Assembly (NCBI GenBank): GCA_940337035.1
Contig: CALNHX010005220.1
Location: 47,268-111,267, forward strand
Direction of reading: 5' to 3'
Source of the DNA: Agriotes lineatus
Lineage: Eukaryota; Arthropoda; Insecta; Coleoptera; Elateridae
DNA length: 64,000 nt
A program made the position numbers and the translations under genes. Shown here one piece after another: positions 20,010 to 30,828 of this stretch; the stretch's first letter is position 1; each line of letters opens with the position of its first letter. Under the pieces are notes generated by a model. The model was not told the origin of the DNA. It did not search any database and saw only the letters and a program-made list of their open reading frames with translations.

Positions 20010-20625
20010 TTCGATATATACTATTAGACCACAATTAATTCGGTTTATTTTTTAGCAACCTTGCACATTTTCTCAAACAGGTAGTTGGAACAGGGTAGTT
20101 GAATAGCAGCCCAACCCCTCTTTCTTACCTATATTATAGTGGCTGTCAGCAAAAATTCCTCCAGACAACAATAGCTTCATTGTCCAATTATCGTGCTGAT
20201 TTTCAAACAATGGATGTCATTGTTCAACAACATCCTGCAAGAATAAACATGTCTGTCAGACGATGACTCACATCCGGTCGAGCCTGAGAAAATTTTTCAT
20301 TGTTCTATTTACTGATAACATCCTGCATGAATAGACATGTCTGCATCCCAGACGCTCGAGCGTGGGAAAATTTCAAAAACTACACTTTTAACCCAAAAAA
20401 TTCCCGGAAGTGGCCGAGGTCAATGACCCCGACTAGGCCAATGACTCCGACCTTGACCTAGGCTAGATCCGTGACCTAGAAAAAATTCTCGGAAGTGGCC
20501 GAGGTCAATGACCCGACTAGGCCACGCCCACCGGCTAGGCCTGTGACCTTGACCTCGGCTAGGCCCGTGACCTTGAAAAAAGTTCAAGGTCAAATGTGGC
20601 CCAGAACCCGCCTAGGTACACTACT

Positions 20626-20631
20626 TAGTTG
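20626..20631. repeat. Right 6-bp TSD (TAGTTG) of the Polinton-like element
   Basis: Matches 11917-11922. Confidence 0.85.
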
Positions 20632-20720
20632 AAAATCTAGTAAACGACTTTACGTGCATTTCAAGAATATGTATCCTTAATAAATTTTTCATAATTGCTC
20701 ACTGAACGCACAACAAAATT
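20632..20720 (-). pseudogene. Jockey-type LINE endonuclease fragment, upstream half
   Basis: The minus frame reads HVKSFTRFS up to the Polinton. It joins in frame to TTPSLIDYV on the other side once one TAGTTG is removed. This is the expected region just before the SDH box of the endonuclease. It fixes the insertion point of the Polinton inside a coding exon of an older LINE. Confidence 0.6.
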
Positions 20721-21026
20721 TAAACGACTATTCAACTCACCCCCTTCAAGTTAACTATTCACCAATCATAATTTAGTATTTATGTCATTTGCCACCAATC
20801 AGCGTAAAATTGTGCAACAATTCCTCTAGCGGAGTTTTAATGACAATTTTTTTCTCTTCCTGTGACATTATTTAACTTCCTGTAAAATTAATCAAATATG
20901 ATATTAGAAATGTCAAATTTGACAAACAATTTATTTTACGTCAACAGATGTTTATTTTCAAAGAGGACGTGATAAAATTGATTAATTACTAAGAAATGTC
21001 AATTTTGTTCGTTGAATAGTCCTTCA

Positions 21027-21198
21027 AATACCGCTTGCAGCCGACGAATTGCATGAATTTTTGTCAAAGTGTTTATTCGTGTTTATTGCTTCAAAATTGG
21101 TCTCGTGCTGTCGCACTCGACCAATTTATATCGAAGCAATAAACACTCATACACTTTGACAAAAATTTTCCGCAATTCGTCGACCGCTCGCGGTATTG
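21027..21198. mobile_element. Palindromic foldback element
   Basis: Arms of about 75 bp fold back on each other: CGACGAATTGC...TTTGTCAAAGTGT...GTTTATTGCTTC pairs with GAAGCAATAAAC...ACACTTTGACAAA...GCAATTCGTCG. The turn is a CG-rich TCGTGCTGTCGCACTCGA. It has no coding capacity. The architecture matches the other foldback elements in this window. Confidence 0.65.
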
Positions 21199-21224
21199 TA
21201 TATGAAAACTCAACTCTTAAATCA

Positions 21225-21480
21225 TCAAAATCGGTAATCCCAGGGAAAACAAAACTGATCATGGCAATATATTAGAGTGTCTCCGCGATTACGATTTTTT
21301 CTGTTATATATTGATACCACGTTGTAATTTAATAGCTGTGGAATTGTTTGTTCTTTCTTAATCCAATTTTCAGTAATATAAATTAAGTTAGGATAATTGA
21401 GATCTTCAACGGGTGCAGTCAATTCACCTAATTTATTATTAATTCTTTGTATATTTAAGAGTATTAAATTTAGGCTATGA
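21225..21480 (-). pseudogene. LINE ORF2 N-terminal endonuclease fragment
   Basis: The minus frame reads LILLNIQRINNKLGEL, then LIYITENWI, then RGDTLIYC, the first three blocks of an APE-type endonuclease (N-I-Q; x-TE-x-W; RGG). It ends abruptly at 21225, next to the foldback element. It lies downstream of the ORF1 remnant in the same orientation, so both belong to one 5' LINE fragment. Confidence 0.6.
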
Positions 21481-21644
21481 TCTTGGGGGGATTCGTTAAT
21501 TACGAAAAATGGTCATTTTCAATTTCATCGCCGTTATAACAAGTTACAGTTATGAGGTATTCCCAATTTTTGAAATTTTCAATTAAATTTAAACTATTAC
21601 ATTCACTTATAACTTAGGAGTTGCTGGTATAATATTATCTGTGC

Positions 21645-22916
21645 TTATATATTTATCAAGTTTGGAATGTTAATAGTATAATTTGATAAAATTTCTTGAA
21701 CGAAATATTTACATAACTTAATTTTGCCAATCTTCTTTAAATGAGGACTATTCGGGATTAAGTTTCCTACAGATTCAACTCTGTTTACGTCCACAAAAAT
21801 TCCACTATTATGTTTTTGTATTTCATTAAACAAAGTATATTTAACTTCGTAAATAAAGTTATTCAGCACTACACGTGTTTCCCAGAACGGAGCACCAACA
21901 CAGATAAAATTGGTTTTTTGTAAATAGTTTAATGTTACATTCAACGTCGTTTTTTTATAGCTACACCTTTTAGTGCATTATTAGAACCTGCCATAACTAT
22001 TACACAATCTTGTTTATTAAAATCTGACGTGAGATTTTTAATATCACATTTCTTCAAAATTCCATTTGGTTTGAAAATACACTGTATAAAGTAATTGCTG
22101 GGAAGCTCATTATATCGGCCCAACCCCGCCCCTGGTTATCAGCTAAGATTAGTAACTTTTTATTTGAATGAATTACCTTATTTATGTTATTTTGTCGCAA
22201 ATTATCATTTTCTGCATCTATCTGACAGGAGATGTTTCCGATATTCACATTCACTATTTCTGTACCTGCATTCATCGATCGAGGTGGGTCGAATGTAACA
22301 GATATTGATGAATAATTTTTATTTATAACAAGCAAATTGCGCGCTACGCGCACGTGAAATAAGATACGCGAAAGGTCAAGCTCCAATCCGAGCGCTAAGA
22401 TAAGAGAAACAAAACCTAAACAAATATAAACATCTGTGAAGCCGGAATGTGAGATTTTATTTTGTGCCACAGACACACAGACACACATTAAGGAAAATTA
22501 TATTATAGATTTTCTCTACCTTAGGTAGAGTTTTCATTTTGCACAATTTTAGTGTTTTTAGTCTTCGCCGGTTTAACTGTTTTTAAAAGAGTTTTTATAT
22601 ACTTTGTGTTGCGTAGAATCGTTCGTTCTAGATACTTAATTTTTTTCTCCATACACTGAATTTTATGTTGATAAGAATTAACAAATTTGAATTTTTTATT
22701 TATATGTTTAAGAATTATTTTGTTACTGTTTCCTACATTACTAATATGATCAATTATTTTTTCATCGTCGCTGATAGTAACATAGCTGGAATCTAATGCC
22801 TCCATTAGTTTCATTACTATTCCAGTTTTATTGCCCGTCGAATTTAGATTGCGTTTTTTGACCTCTTCATATAGTTTTGGAACTTGTAGTTTAAATACCC
22901 GTATCTGTTCCTGCAT
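21645..22916 (-). pseudogene. LINE ORF1 remnant with SAP-like and SGNH esterase-like domains
   Basis: Three consecutive minus-strand pieces make one broken ORF1. 22521-22916 encodes a SAP-like helix-turn-helix (VPKLYEEVKKRNLNSTGNK) plus a Lys-rich coiled region. 22054-22328 carries ILADNQGRG, the SGNH block I with Ser replaced by Asn. 21941-22123 has VIVMAGSNN (block III, G-x-N-D type), and 21645-21944 ends with SPHLKKIGK, the His of block V. Esterase-type ORF1 domains are known in CR1/L2-like LINEs. A 181-bp insertion and at least two frame shifts break it, and the catalytic Ser is gone. Confidence 0.65.
22329..22509 (-). mobile_element. Short Helitron-like insertion in LINE ORF1
   Basis: The minus strand reads TCTATAATATAATTTTCC at the start and ends with GCGCGTAGCGCGC, a perfect palindrome, 11 bases before CTTG. 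The flanks are A and T, without target duplication. It separates the SAP part from the SGNH part of the ORF1 remnant. TC start, 3' hairpin and A/T insertion fit a non-autonomous Helitron, though the canonical CTRR end is imperfect (CTTG). Confidence 0.45.
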
Positions 22917-23275
22917 TACTAGTACAGATCTACACTTCTACAAAAACTAAAACTTTTACAAACATTGCCTTATGCACTACTTTACATTTAAATTTTATTA
23001 GTATCACTCAATTATTATTCTAAGTTCCCCTCAAAATAGTATTTAACATTACTAGCTGTTACCTGTTCTTTTCACATAGTGTTACTATGATTACCCTTTA
23101 GGTAAGTCTAGTTTTGTACTATTAGGGTTTGTCCTAACATTAATCGTTTTTAGCCATTGAAAATGTTGCGTCTGAGGATGACAACTGTCGAAACTAGTCA
23201 CGCACACATTCTGTAACTTCGTTTTATCACCTAATTAAATTTGTGGGGAAGACTACAAGTTCTTCATTTTATTAT

Positions 23276-23616
23276 TACTAGCTTGGTAAGAGGGTTTTTA
23301 CTGGCGGACCTTCTGGAGCCAGTAAAACCCGTTACCTTGCGAGTATTGTTGCATATTTTATTTGTTCCTCACTTTTAAAAAACTATAAATTTACCATTTA
23401 TTTACAATGTCAAACTGACAAGTAACTAAATTCATCAATATGACACATATTAAGGCAGACAACTCTGTCTTTGCAGGCTATCATTTATCTATGAGCACGT
23501 TGTAAAATTTTACTGGCTAGCCAGTAAAAAATTTACAGGCTAGCCAGTTAAGAAACATTTCCAAGGTGAATACAGCGGCTTGATAAATTGATGTTTACAA
23601 GTGAGGAACAAATAAA
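23276..23616 (-). mobile_element. Repeat-family copy containing a MITE with TTTATTTGTTCCTCACTT ends
   Basis: 23356-23616 begins TTTTATTTGTTCCTCACTT and ends with the inverse AAGTGAGGAACAAATAAA. Neighbouring 23276-23355 (CTAGCTTGGTAAGAGG... ACCTTGCG) is also shared with the copy at 40071-40443 in opposite orientation. Inside is a duplicated palindrome CTGGCTAGCCAG at about 23514 and 23536. No frame. Confidence 0.6.
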
Positions 23617-23694
23617 CAACTTTACAATACAATCCACGCGCAGTCGATCCGCTCCGGACAAAGGTTCAGTTCAGTTCTCTCTATTCTTCTTAAA

Positions 23695-23890
23695 CATAAT
23701 TCGTTAGGATGCCATGCCAGCCCCGCAATAAGTAAGTCTTCGGTTCGAATCCATGGATAGGTTGAACTTTTTTCGATATCCACTGGATCGGTACTGACCT
23801 GGGTGACCATTCGACGATGGGATACAATTAACGTCTCTCTCCTCTGAATACTGGTCTACGTATAAGAAGAGACTGCACACAAATCATATA
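23695..23890 (+). mobile_element. tRNA-derived SINE
   Basis: A pol III B box GGTTCGAATCC at 23742-23752 lies 40-50 bp after an A-box-like stretch (TTAGGATGCCATGCCAGCC). A non-tRNA body (GATATCCACTGGATCGGTACTGACC) follows. The cloverleaf is imperfect, so it is a SINE and not a tRNA gene. Confidence 0.5.
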
Positions 23891-24714
23891 CACACATGAC
23901 CATAGAAAATATAATATCACATGACGTGGAGGTAGCACAATAGGCTCACCGAGGCCGCAGTGTGCGCGAACCTGGTTCACTTTGCACAAAAAAATTATTT
24001 GTGGTACGTTTAAAAATCGATAAATGTTTTTAATGTCAATTCATGCCAGTCCCCATCTTTGAAAAACTTTCTGTTTGTAAACTTCCATTCGTGACATTTA
24101 AAAAAATATATCGATAATAAGCGTACCACTTATCTGTATTACCCACGAGAATATAATTCGTTAGATATTGAGCCAATCTCCATCTCTTAAATTTAGGACA
24201 TTGGCCAATGGGACCTTGCACCACACTAACAATATATCTAGCGACTCGCTATAGTTGTGGAAATACACAAGGTCACAACATATAAGAATGTGACCTTTTT
24301 AGTTATTTTTTACATGTGTATTCTTATTTTATGCAGTTTTTTAATGGAGTTTTGTAATCATGGCAACAAACATAAAATGTCATAATTTCAATGTTTATTG
24401 AAATGAGATGCTATGTAGAGCGACTTGGGTGTAATACATTATAATTCATTTATTAGGCGTAATTATTTTTTAAAAATGGTACACAACTATCAAAGTGGAG
24501 CTTTCGTTTTTAGGATGTATCTATCCCCTGCACTTAAATTTATAATAGTAGGTTCTATATATGTAACACCTATAGGTATATTTTTCAGTCTTCTACTCTG
24601 AAAATATTACGGTTTCTGTATGTTTTACGTAACCATTCCAACTAATGCATTTAGCCAAATGCTTATCACATCTCGAAAGGATGACTTGGTATTTAAAACC
24701 GTATAACTGTTTAT

Positions 24715-24995
24715 CTAGGCTACCTGGGTGGTTGAGTGGGTTTGTAGTCTGCTTGGAAACCAGGTGGACATGGGTTCAAATCTGGCCGTAGCCGAAAACT
24801 TTCTCGGAGCGGCAGTGGGTTGAAACTCATTAGTTAAGTTAAGTTAGCTGTAATTTGTTGAGTGTGTAGTATGTTTGCAAGAAGGGGAAGGTAATGTAAG
24901 TCGCTTGCAGCGCATTACCTCCGTTGCACTTCCCGCTAGGTATGAATGGTTCGAGACACCGAAAGGTAAAAGAGGCTATAGATCATAAATGGATG
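24715..24995 (+). mobile_element. tRNA-derived SINE
   Basis: The head resembles a tRNA: A-box region GGTGGTTGAGTGGG near 24727 and B box GGGTTCAAATCT at 24772-24783, closed by complementary ends (CTACC.../...GTAGC). The body continues with TCGGAGCGGCAGTGGGTTGA and a conserved-looking tail to about 24995. Promoter boxes are directly visible. Family unknown. Confidence 0.6.
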
Positions 24996-25339
24996 ATAAC
25001 CGTTTATCTACTTTAATGTCACAATGCGGTTATTATAACACCAAAAAACAGTGATACAGTATCAATTTGGTACGAGCTAACTTGGTTTTGTTTCACGTGT
25101 CAAATAAAATAATTTATAAATGTCAGTTGATTTTGTTAGGTTAAGTCTAGCATTGATATTGAAGTAATAAAATAGTACTAATAATCAGTAATTATCATTT
25201 TTTTAAACCAGTGTGCTTCACGTGGTCCTTGTCTGCTTGTTTGCAATTATTTCAGTTGCTCTTTCTCATCAACAGCAAAAAAAAAATAAAATAAGTTTAA
25301 AAGGTATTTTAGGCACGAAATTCAATTAAGTTTGTTTAT

Positions 25340-25466
25340 GGCATATTTAAGGTGGAGTTGAAAAACAGGCTACTGAACTTCACCTTAAGATTCCATTATA
25401 TTATAAATTGTAAATATATGTACATATGTAGATAATGGAATAAATATTATTATTATTATTATTACT
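25340..25466 (+). mobile_element. LINE 3' end with (ATT)n tail
   Basis: A short non-coding block runs to ATAATGGAATAAATATTATTATTATTATTATTA, as at 1960-1989, where an RT fragment precedes the same kind of tail. Only the terminal part remains. Confidence 0.45.
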
Positions 25467-25485
25467 ACGTTCTTGCTGGTATATA

Positions 25486-25671
25486 ACGGGTGTTCATAAA
25501 CAGTCGTCATCCCAGTAGGTTTTGACTTCAGAAACGTATGTCTATTAAAATTGAGAAAAAAGGCGCTATGACAGTACTCAATGACGTTTCATTGTGTTGC
25601 ACGAATTAATCAAAGACATAACATTTTGTTTTTCAAAGCAACTGGGATGACGACTGTTTATGAACACCCGT
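25486..25671. mobile_element. Tc1/mariner-type MITE, 186 bp
   Basis: The ends ACGGGTGTTCATAAACAGTC and the inverse GACTGTTTATGAACACCCGT are perfect, and the inverted repeat continues to about 32 bp (through CGTCATCCCAGT). It is flanked by TA on both sides (25484-25485 and 25672-25673). No transposase. TA duplication indicates the Tc1/mariner superfamily. Confidence 0.85.
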
Positions 25672-26197
25672 TATTTTAAAACATTACATTCTCTTCCTTA
25701 TAATTCGTAGTACGCCTAATAATATTTAATTTTTAATTAATATCATTTCGTTATAATCGCAAAAAATACAACTCGTTCGACGAACTCGTATTTAGAGCTT
25801 TGGAATTACAACTTACATAGAGCAGAAAAAATAATAAAAAGTACGACAAAATTGATGGCAAATTGATTTTTAGTATACTTATTAAAAGTTCAATTGTATA
25901 GAACCTACTAAAAGTCCAAAAGAACAGTTGTTTTGAGTTTTTCTTGGCAAATATGGCTTTAGCGAAAAAAACAGTTAGGTATATGAGATAGTATTCCTCA
26001 TAAAATTCTTTACAAAAAGGATTCCATTTATTTTTCAATTGGGATTACTAGACGAGCAATAAAATTGCACTGAAGTACTATATCTGTTGAGAAACGGTAA
26101 TTATATAAGTGTATATGCATGAGTTAGTTTTCTTTATTTTTTTCTGTAAATTTAGCAGTCCAATATAAATTAACTACATATAAATATACAAAAAACC

Positions 26198-26575
26198 AAA
26201 AAGCGTAGTTGGGAAAGCGCTAGGCATGCATTAAGCAAGTCCTCGGTTCGAAACCAGTGGGGGTCAGAATTTTGCCACAGCCTTGGCGATTGGAATCGGT
26301 TTTGACGAGACCATTCACAGTTGGCCACCAAATTAACTGCGCTCTACTCAGAACCACAGACCTAAGAGATACAGTAACAAGGTCAACACATCAACATGAC
26401 ACACAGCTCACACAATGGTTGTGCTGCGCAAGCACAAAAGTAGCGCACCAACTTGGTAACCTGAATCCGGGGCTAGTTGAGCATTGTACCGCCAAACGCA
26501 AGCATGTAAAGCACCAGCCTCTACATCGCAATGTAAAATGAGGTTACCGACAATACATACATACATACCTAAATA
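26198..26575 (+). mobile_element. tRNA-derived SINE with (ATAC)n tail
   Basis: A-box-like GCGTAGTTGGGAAAGCGC at about 26201 and B box GGTTCGAAACC at 26245-26255. A body of about 290 bp follows, ending in (ATAC)n at about 26549-26568. The tail microsatellite is typical of an insect SINE. Confidence 0.6.
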
Positions 26576-26654
26576 TACAACGAAGTTCTGAATATTTTTA
26601 GGGTATGCGCGGGGGAACTCCCCTAGGTCGTTTATCAGTAATAATGTATTGAGG

Positions 26655-26850
26655 GCAAATGCTTTTGCCGGTAAAAATGTTTTACGAAAGTATTTTGTTT
26701 TTGGCAATGTCACAAGACAAACTAACTTGATCAAATTCCCGAGCCGAAGGCGAGGGAATTTGTCAAAGTTAGTTTGTCGAGGGGCATTGCCAAAAAAACA
26801 ACAAATCGTGAGTAAAACATTTGCCGAGCAAAATCATGAGCCCAAAATAC
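26655..26850. mobile_element. Palindromic foldback element
   Basis: Arms TTTTACGAAAGTATTTTGTTTTTGGCAATG... and ...CATTGCCAAAAAAACAAC...GTGAGTAAAACATTTGCCG are inverted copies. The inner arms ACAAACTAACTTGATCAAATTCCC / GGGAATTTGTCAAAGTTAGTTTGT meet at GAGCCGAAGGCGAG. It has no coding content and the same CG-rich turn as other foldback copies here. Confidence 0.65.
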
Positions 26851-27466
26851 ATTTTGTAGACTATTTCCCAAATATCGGTTCATTTTGACATCTATACTGA
26901 TGCTCAATGACAGTTTAAATGACGTATTTTAAATACCACCTTGATTAACGCAACATATTTGGTGGTTGCCGTGGATGCAAGTGGCAAAAGAAACTGACAA
27001 AATCCCAAGGGAAAATTTCGATTTTTTGCCACTACAAAAACACACGATTGGTTGAATTTTGAAAAAGCATGGCTTTTCATTGGATAATAAGAGATGTGGG
27101 AAATAGTCCCCCAAAAAATTATCTAAGCCTAAGTTTTATCTCATAATTATAAACAAATTAATGCCTATGTACAGACTATAATAAATACATGAATGGCATG
27201 TTCGAGCATTTAAGCATAAGTATTAAATACATGTGTAAATAATATAAAATGATAACAGTAAATGGAACGATTTTTCGAAGTAATGCGAGTATAATTTCGG
27301 GGTTTTTCCTGTACTTAACCAAACGGTTACCTAGATACGGGCTGTTCCTTGTTGTATACGCGAAATTGTTAGTAATAACAAGGCATATCAAGTGGATCAT
27401 TAGATGTTTATTAAATGTTGAAATTACATTATTATTATTTTTAATATCAGTTATAAGTAAATGTTA

Positions 27467-28235
27467 AAATTGCTGTCCATGAGCTCGAATACAGGCATTA
27501 CAGCGAGGTATCAGTGAATCGTAAACTTGAGGAATTAAATTTTGGTTTTGAATTTCGTTCACCGCATTAACAATTATCGCTAGTAACTGGTCACACGTAT
27601 TGATGGTTACGCTGTACGCCATTTGTTTCAAATGGACTCATAAACATTCAAGGGATTTAAGTCTGGAGACCTAGGTGGCCATGATATGTCTCCCCAACGA
27701 ACTATCCATCTACCAGGGTTGTTTCTATTGAGCCTCGCAGTTACTTGTTTGCCATTGTGAGGTGATGCACCGTCCTGTTGCAACCACATTTCATGACGTA
27801 ATTGAATAGGTTCGTCATCCAAAACGTTGTAAAGGCGGTTTTCAAGAAAATCTGTGTACAAATTTGTATTCAAACGATCATGTAAAACTTCAACGTCCAG
27901 GAAGTGATTATTGCAACTTCCGACCCAAATGTTTATTGAAAAACGTTGTTGAAATCGTGCTTCTTTAGCCTGATGCGGATTTCCCAGTGCATTATGGTTA
28001 TTGTTAAGTCCATCTCTACAGAATTGCGCCTCATCGGTCCATACCACGGTTATCACAAAGTTGAGATTTGCAGTTGTTTTATTTACTAACCGGCGGCAAA
28101 AACGTCGATCAGCATCCCCGGATTGAAGATTTTGCACACGTTGGGTGCAGTTACTCTGGATGAATTGTCCGCCAGACCATAGATTGTGAGAAACCTAGTT
28201 GTGTAGCGATTCGCCTCATACTTTTAGAAGGATCT
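27467..28235 (-). pseudogene. Mariner/IS630-type transposase remnant
   Basis: The main frame (27628-28137, 169 codons) has DDE-type motifs: VVWTDEAQF (first Asp), WLQQDGASPH (second Asp) and PPRSPDLNPL (third acidic region). Upstream, 28140-28235 gives a helix-turn-helix piece (SMRRIATQLGFSQSMVWRT) with a stop. Downstream, 27467-27627 in another frame gives the C-terminus (LIPRCNACIRAHGQQF) to a stop. At least one frameshift and one nonsense change disable it. No terminal inverted repeats were located. Confidence 0.8.
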
Positions 28236-28237
28236 CA

Positions 28238-28910
28238 CTCCAGAAGGACATTATAAGTTTCTCTATCGATGTGGTCATTTGCAAGTGTTTGTTCTGAAAA
28301 ATATAAGTCCCACAAAGATCTCAGTGTATTATTTCCTTAGCCAAATATAACATAACACCCATATTGTTGTTGATTGCTGCCATAAATACGGATAAAATAT
28401 AATAAAATGCAAATAATGGTCCTCAAAAACCAAAACTGCCCTTTCTAAACGCTATAATACTGCAAATGCAAAAATTATTTGCTAAGAAGTGTGGAAATGT
28501 GTTCCTATTAATTTACTGTAACCCGAAAATCACTCCAGAAAGACATAAGTTTCTCTATCGATGTGGTCATTTGGAAGAATTTGTTCTGATAAATACTAGC
28601 TCCACAAAGGCCTCCGCATATTATTTGGGTAGCCCCCTATTGCAAAATATCCATATTGTTGTTGATGGCTGCCATAGATACGGATAAAATATAATAAAAT
28701 ACCAATAATAGTTCTCGAAAATCGAAACTGCTCTTAGTAAACGCTATAATACTGCAAATTCCGGAATTATTTGCTAAGGCGTGTGGAAATGTGTTCCTCT
28801 TAATTTACTGTAACCCGAAAATCACTCCAGAAGGACATTATAAGTTTCTCTATCGATGTGGTCATTGGGAAGTGTTTGTTCTGAAAAATATACGCGTCCC
28901 GCTCGGGCAA
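28238..28910 (+). repeat. Tandem repeat, about 294-bp unit, 2.3 copies
   Basis: CTCCAGAARGACAT...TTTCTCTATCGATGTGGTCATT starts at 28238, 28533 and 28825 (295 and 292 bp apart). The last copy is partial and ends near 28905. It begins right at the 5' end of the mariner transposase remnant. Short frames inside (28466-28687, 28791-28985) have no recognisable motif. Confidence 0.8.
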
Positions 28911-28979
28911 ATTAATACGACGTTGTTGGAACGCACTCAAAAAAATTTCCGTAAAGAATTAATGCTCTTATGGGATTAT

Positions 28980-29165
28980 ATATGAAAATTTGTCTCTTGA
29001 ACTAACGCTCTATTTTGTATGATTTCTGTAGAATTTGCAATTTTTGAAAATTTTTGACAAATGCTTAAAAATTAAAAATTAAATTTTTGCCTAATTATAA
29101 GATCACTGTAAAAAGGAAGTTGTGTGCGTGTACCGCACCAGATTTTTTGTCTTCTTTTGGCATGA
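28980..29165 (+). repeat. Dispersed repeat (family B), partial copy
   Basis: It shares GAAAATTTGTCTCTTGAACT, a TTTCTGTAGAATTTG block and the end ATAAGATCACTGT...CACCAGATTTTT with copies at 46021-47415 (plus) and 52120-52790 (minus). Only the 3' 180 bp are present. Non-coding. Confidence 0.6.
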
Positions 29166-30828
29166 GGAATCTACCATTTCAGTTTGATTCACTAATTTAG
29201 TATCACCCTGTATTATTGCGACCCCTTTTTTCGGACTTTTCTCAAAAAGGTCTATTTTCCCTAATTAATAATATTCATCTAAAAATCATGGATAGTAAGT
29301 GTACTACCGATACTACTTCTGATTATAATCAATGCGTGAGCAGCAGTTAATGCAAGTGCGTACATCTTTATCTGATTAATGGTTTATAATGCGATACTAA
29401 CATCAAATCTACTATAAACCTAGATAATCCTAAGTTCTTTATTAATCTTAGAAAATGCATGGATCATATCATATGAAAAACATCCAACGGATGAATATAA
29501 AAACGTGTTATACAAAGAAATTCACACTTGCTTAGAGAGCCATTCAATAAAAGCAGTAAATGACTAATAATAAGTGTAGCTACTACAAGGTTAAATACTT
29601 TCTTTGTAGTTACCAAGGAAAATAACAGTATATACGATTTTAATATGTGTACTACAATAAATTACGCCGTAACCTCCTAAGGTATGTGAAGTATCCAAGA
29701 TATGGATGTTAGACATTTTTAAAACAGCGATATTAAATAAAACTGTACATACTTCAAATAGCTTACGAGTATTACAGGAAAATAGCAAAAAAAACGCATA
29801 CTTTCGTTTATAACTCAGTCAAATTTTAAAATGTAAGAGAGCTTGTTCAGTCCTTGATTGTTTTGGGTGGGTCTCATTTAACAATAACGACTTGACAAAA
29901 AAGATATTTACCTAGACGTTTCGTTTAATGAAACACGTGTCTTTTCTAGTGGCAATAACTTTAGATACTTGTAGTTCTAAAGCTTTGGTTGAGAATATGT
30001 AAACAAAATCAGGTGGAAAAAACGTTATAAAATATTTTAGAAAAACATTTTCAACATTAAAATCACATTTCTGCGTCATATCAATACAAAATTCCCTGGA
30101 AGCTTTTGTTGTAAGAAATGATAAAAGTTCGATTGATTAGAAATACGCTACAGGATGGTATGCTGGATAAAGGGGCTCTTATTTGTAGGCGGTTTCAATG
30201 CATTAGACGCATTTGTGCAACTTCCATTCTGTGGTTAAAATTAACATAATTGCTGACATTACCAATATTTGTGTGTCTGAAAATGCTACTTGTTATGTGG
30301 GAGGTTTCATGTCACTGAAAATAACTTATAGCCATTCAAGTTTTTGAGCCTTTTCGATTTGATTTAAGTATAAATGGGAAAAACTACAAACTGTAAAAAT
30401 CTTGATATTCTTTAGTACTCTTAAAAATATTTCGTGGATAAAAATTATTTTCCATGTTTTCGCACGTAAACCTAACTTAATCAGAATCATACAAATATAT
30501 CCTGAACTGTTTTGTAAATATTGTCCATAACTTATAGAGGTAATTACAGTTAAATCTATTTTATGGAAAAAGTTTATATAAATGTTTTTTTTTATTTTCA
30601 AGATACATGACCAATCATCACACGTGTTCGACATTCATTAAGATTACGTACTGAAGGTTGTTCATGTAATGGGTAAAGGTGGATATAAAAAATCCCTTAT
30701 TTTAGATTGATATGCATTACTGTTTTATTTCTTTTTGATTTTGTGTAACTTTCGACAAAAAATTTAAACTTGATTACTACTTAAAGATATTTAAAGACAT
30801 TTCGATTATATAAACTTGTTTTAACAAT
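29166..30828. other. AT-rich stretch, nothing identified
   Basis: The open frames are short and without motifs. Simple A/T runs only. No repeat shared with the rest of the window was noticed. Confidence 0.4.

Larger units (their letters stand above)
11923..20625. mobile_element. Maverick/Polinton-like element with giant inverted arms, internally reduced
   Basis: The 8,703-bp element begins AGTAGTGTACC and ends GGTACACTACT, flanked by the 6-bp duplication TAGTTG. AG...CT ends and 6-bp duplications together are the Maverick/Polinton signature. The terminal inverted repeats are 3,188 bp each (73 percent of the element), with only four base differences found by eye. The 2,327-bp centre holds one 342-codon gene, a short zinc-ribbon-like frame and long tetranucleotide repeats. 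The usual Polinton genes (protein-primed DNA polymerase B, retroviral-type integrase, ATPase, protease, capsid proteins) are absent. It is therefore non-autonomous and would need proteins supplied in trans. The near-identity of the arms argues for recent insertion or arm-to-arm conversion. Confidence 0.85.
17438..20625 (-). repeat. Right terminal inverted repeat of the Polinton-like element (3,188 bp)
   Basis: Reverse complement of 11923-15110, equal in length, with four differences seen (19930, 18514, 18510 and 17673, the mirror positions of those in the left arm). Its outer end GGTACACTACT abuts the TSD at 20626. Confidence 0.9.

Noticed and set aside
24717..24790. Possible functional tRNA gene
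   Set aside because: Promoter boxes are good, but the cloverleaf arms are imperfect and a SINE body follows.
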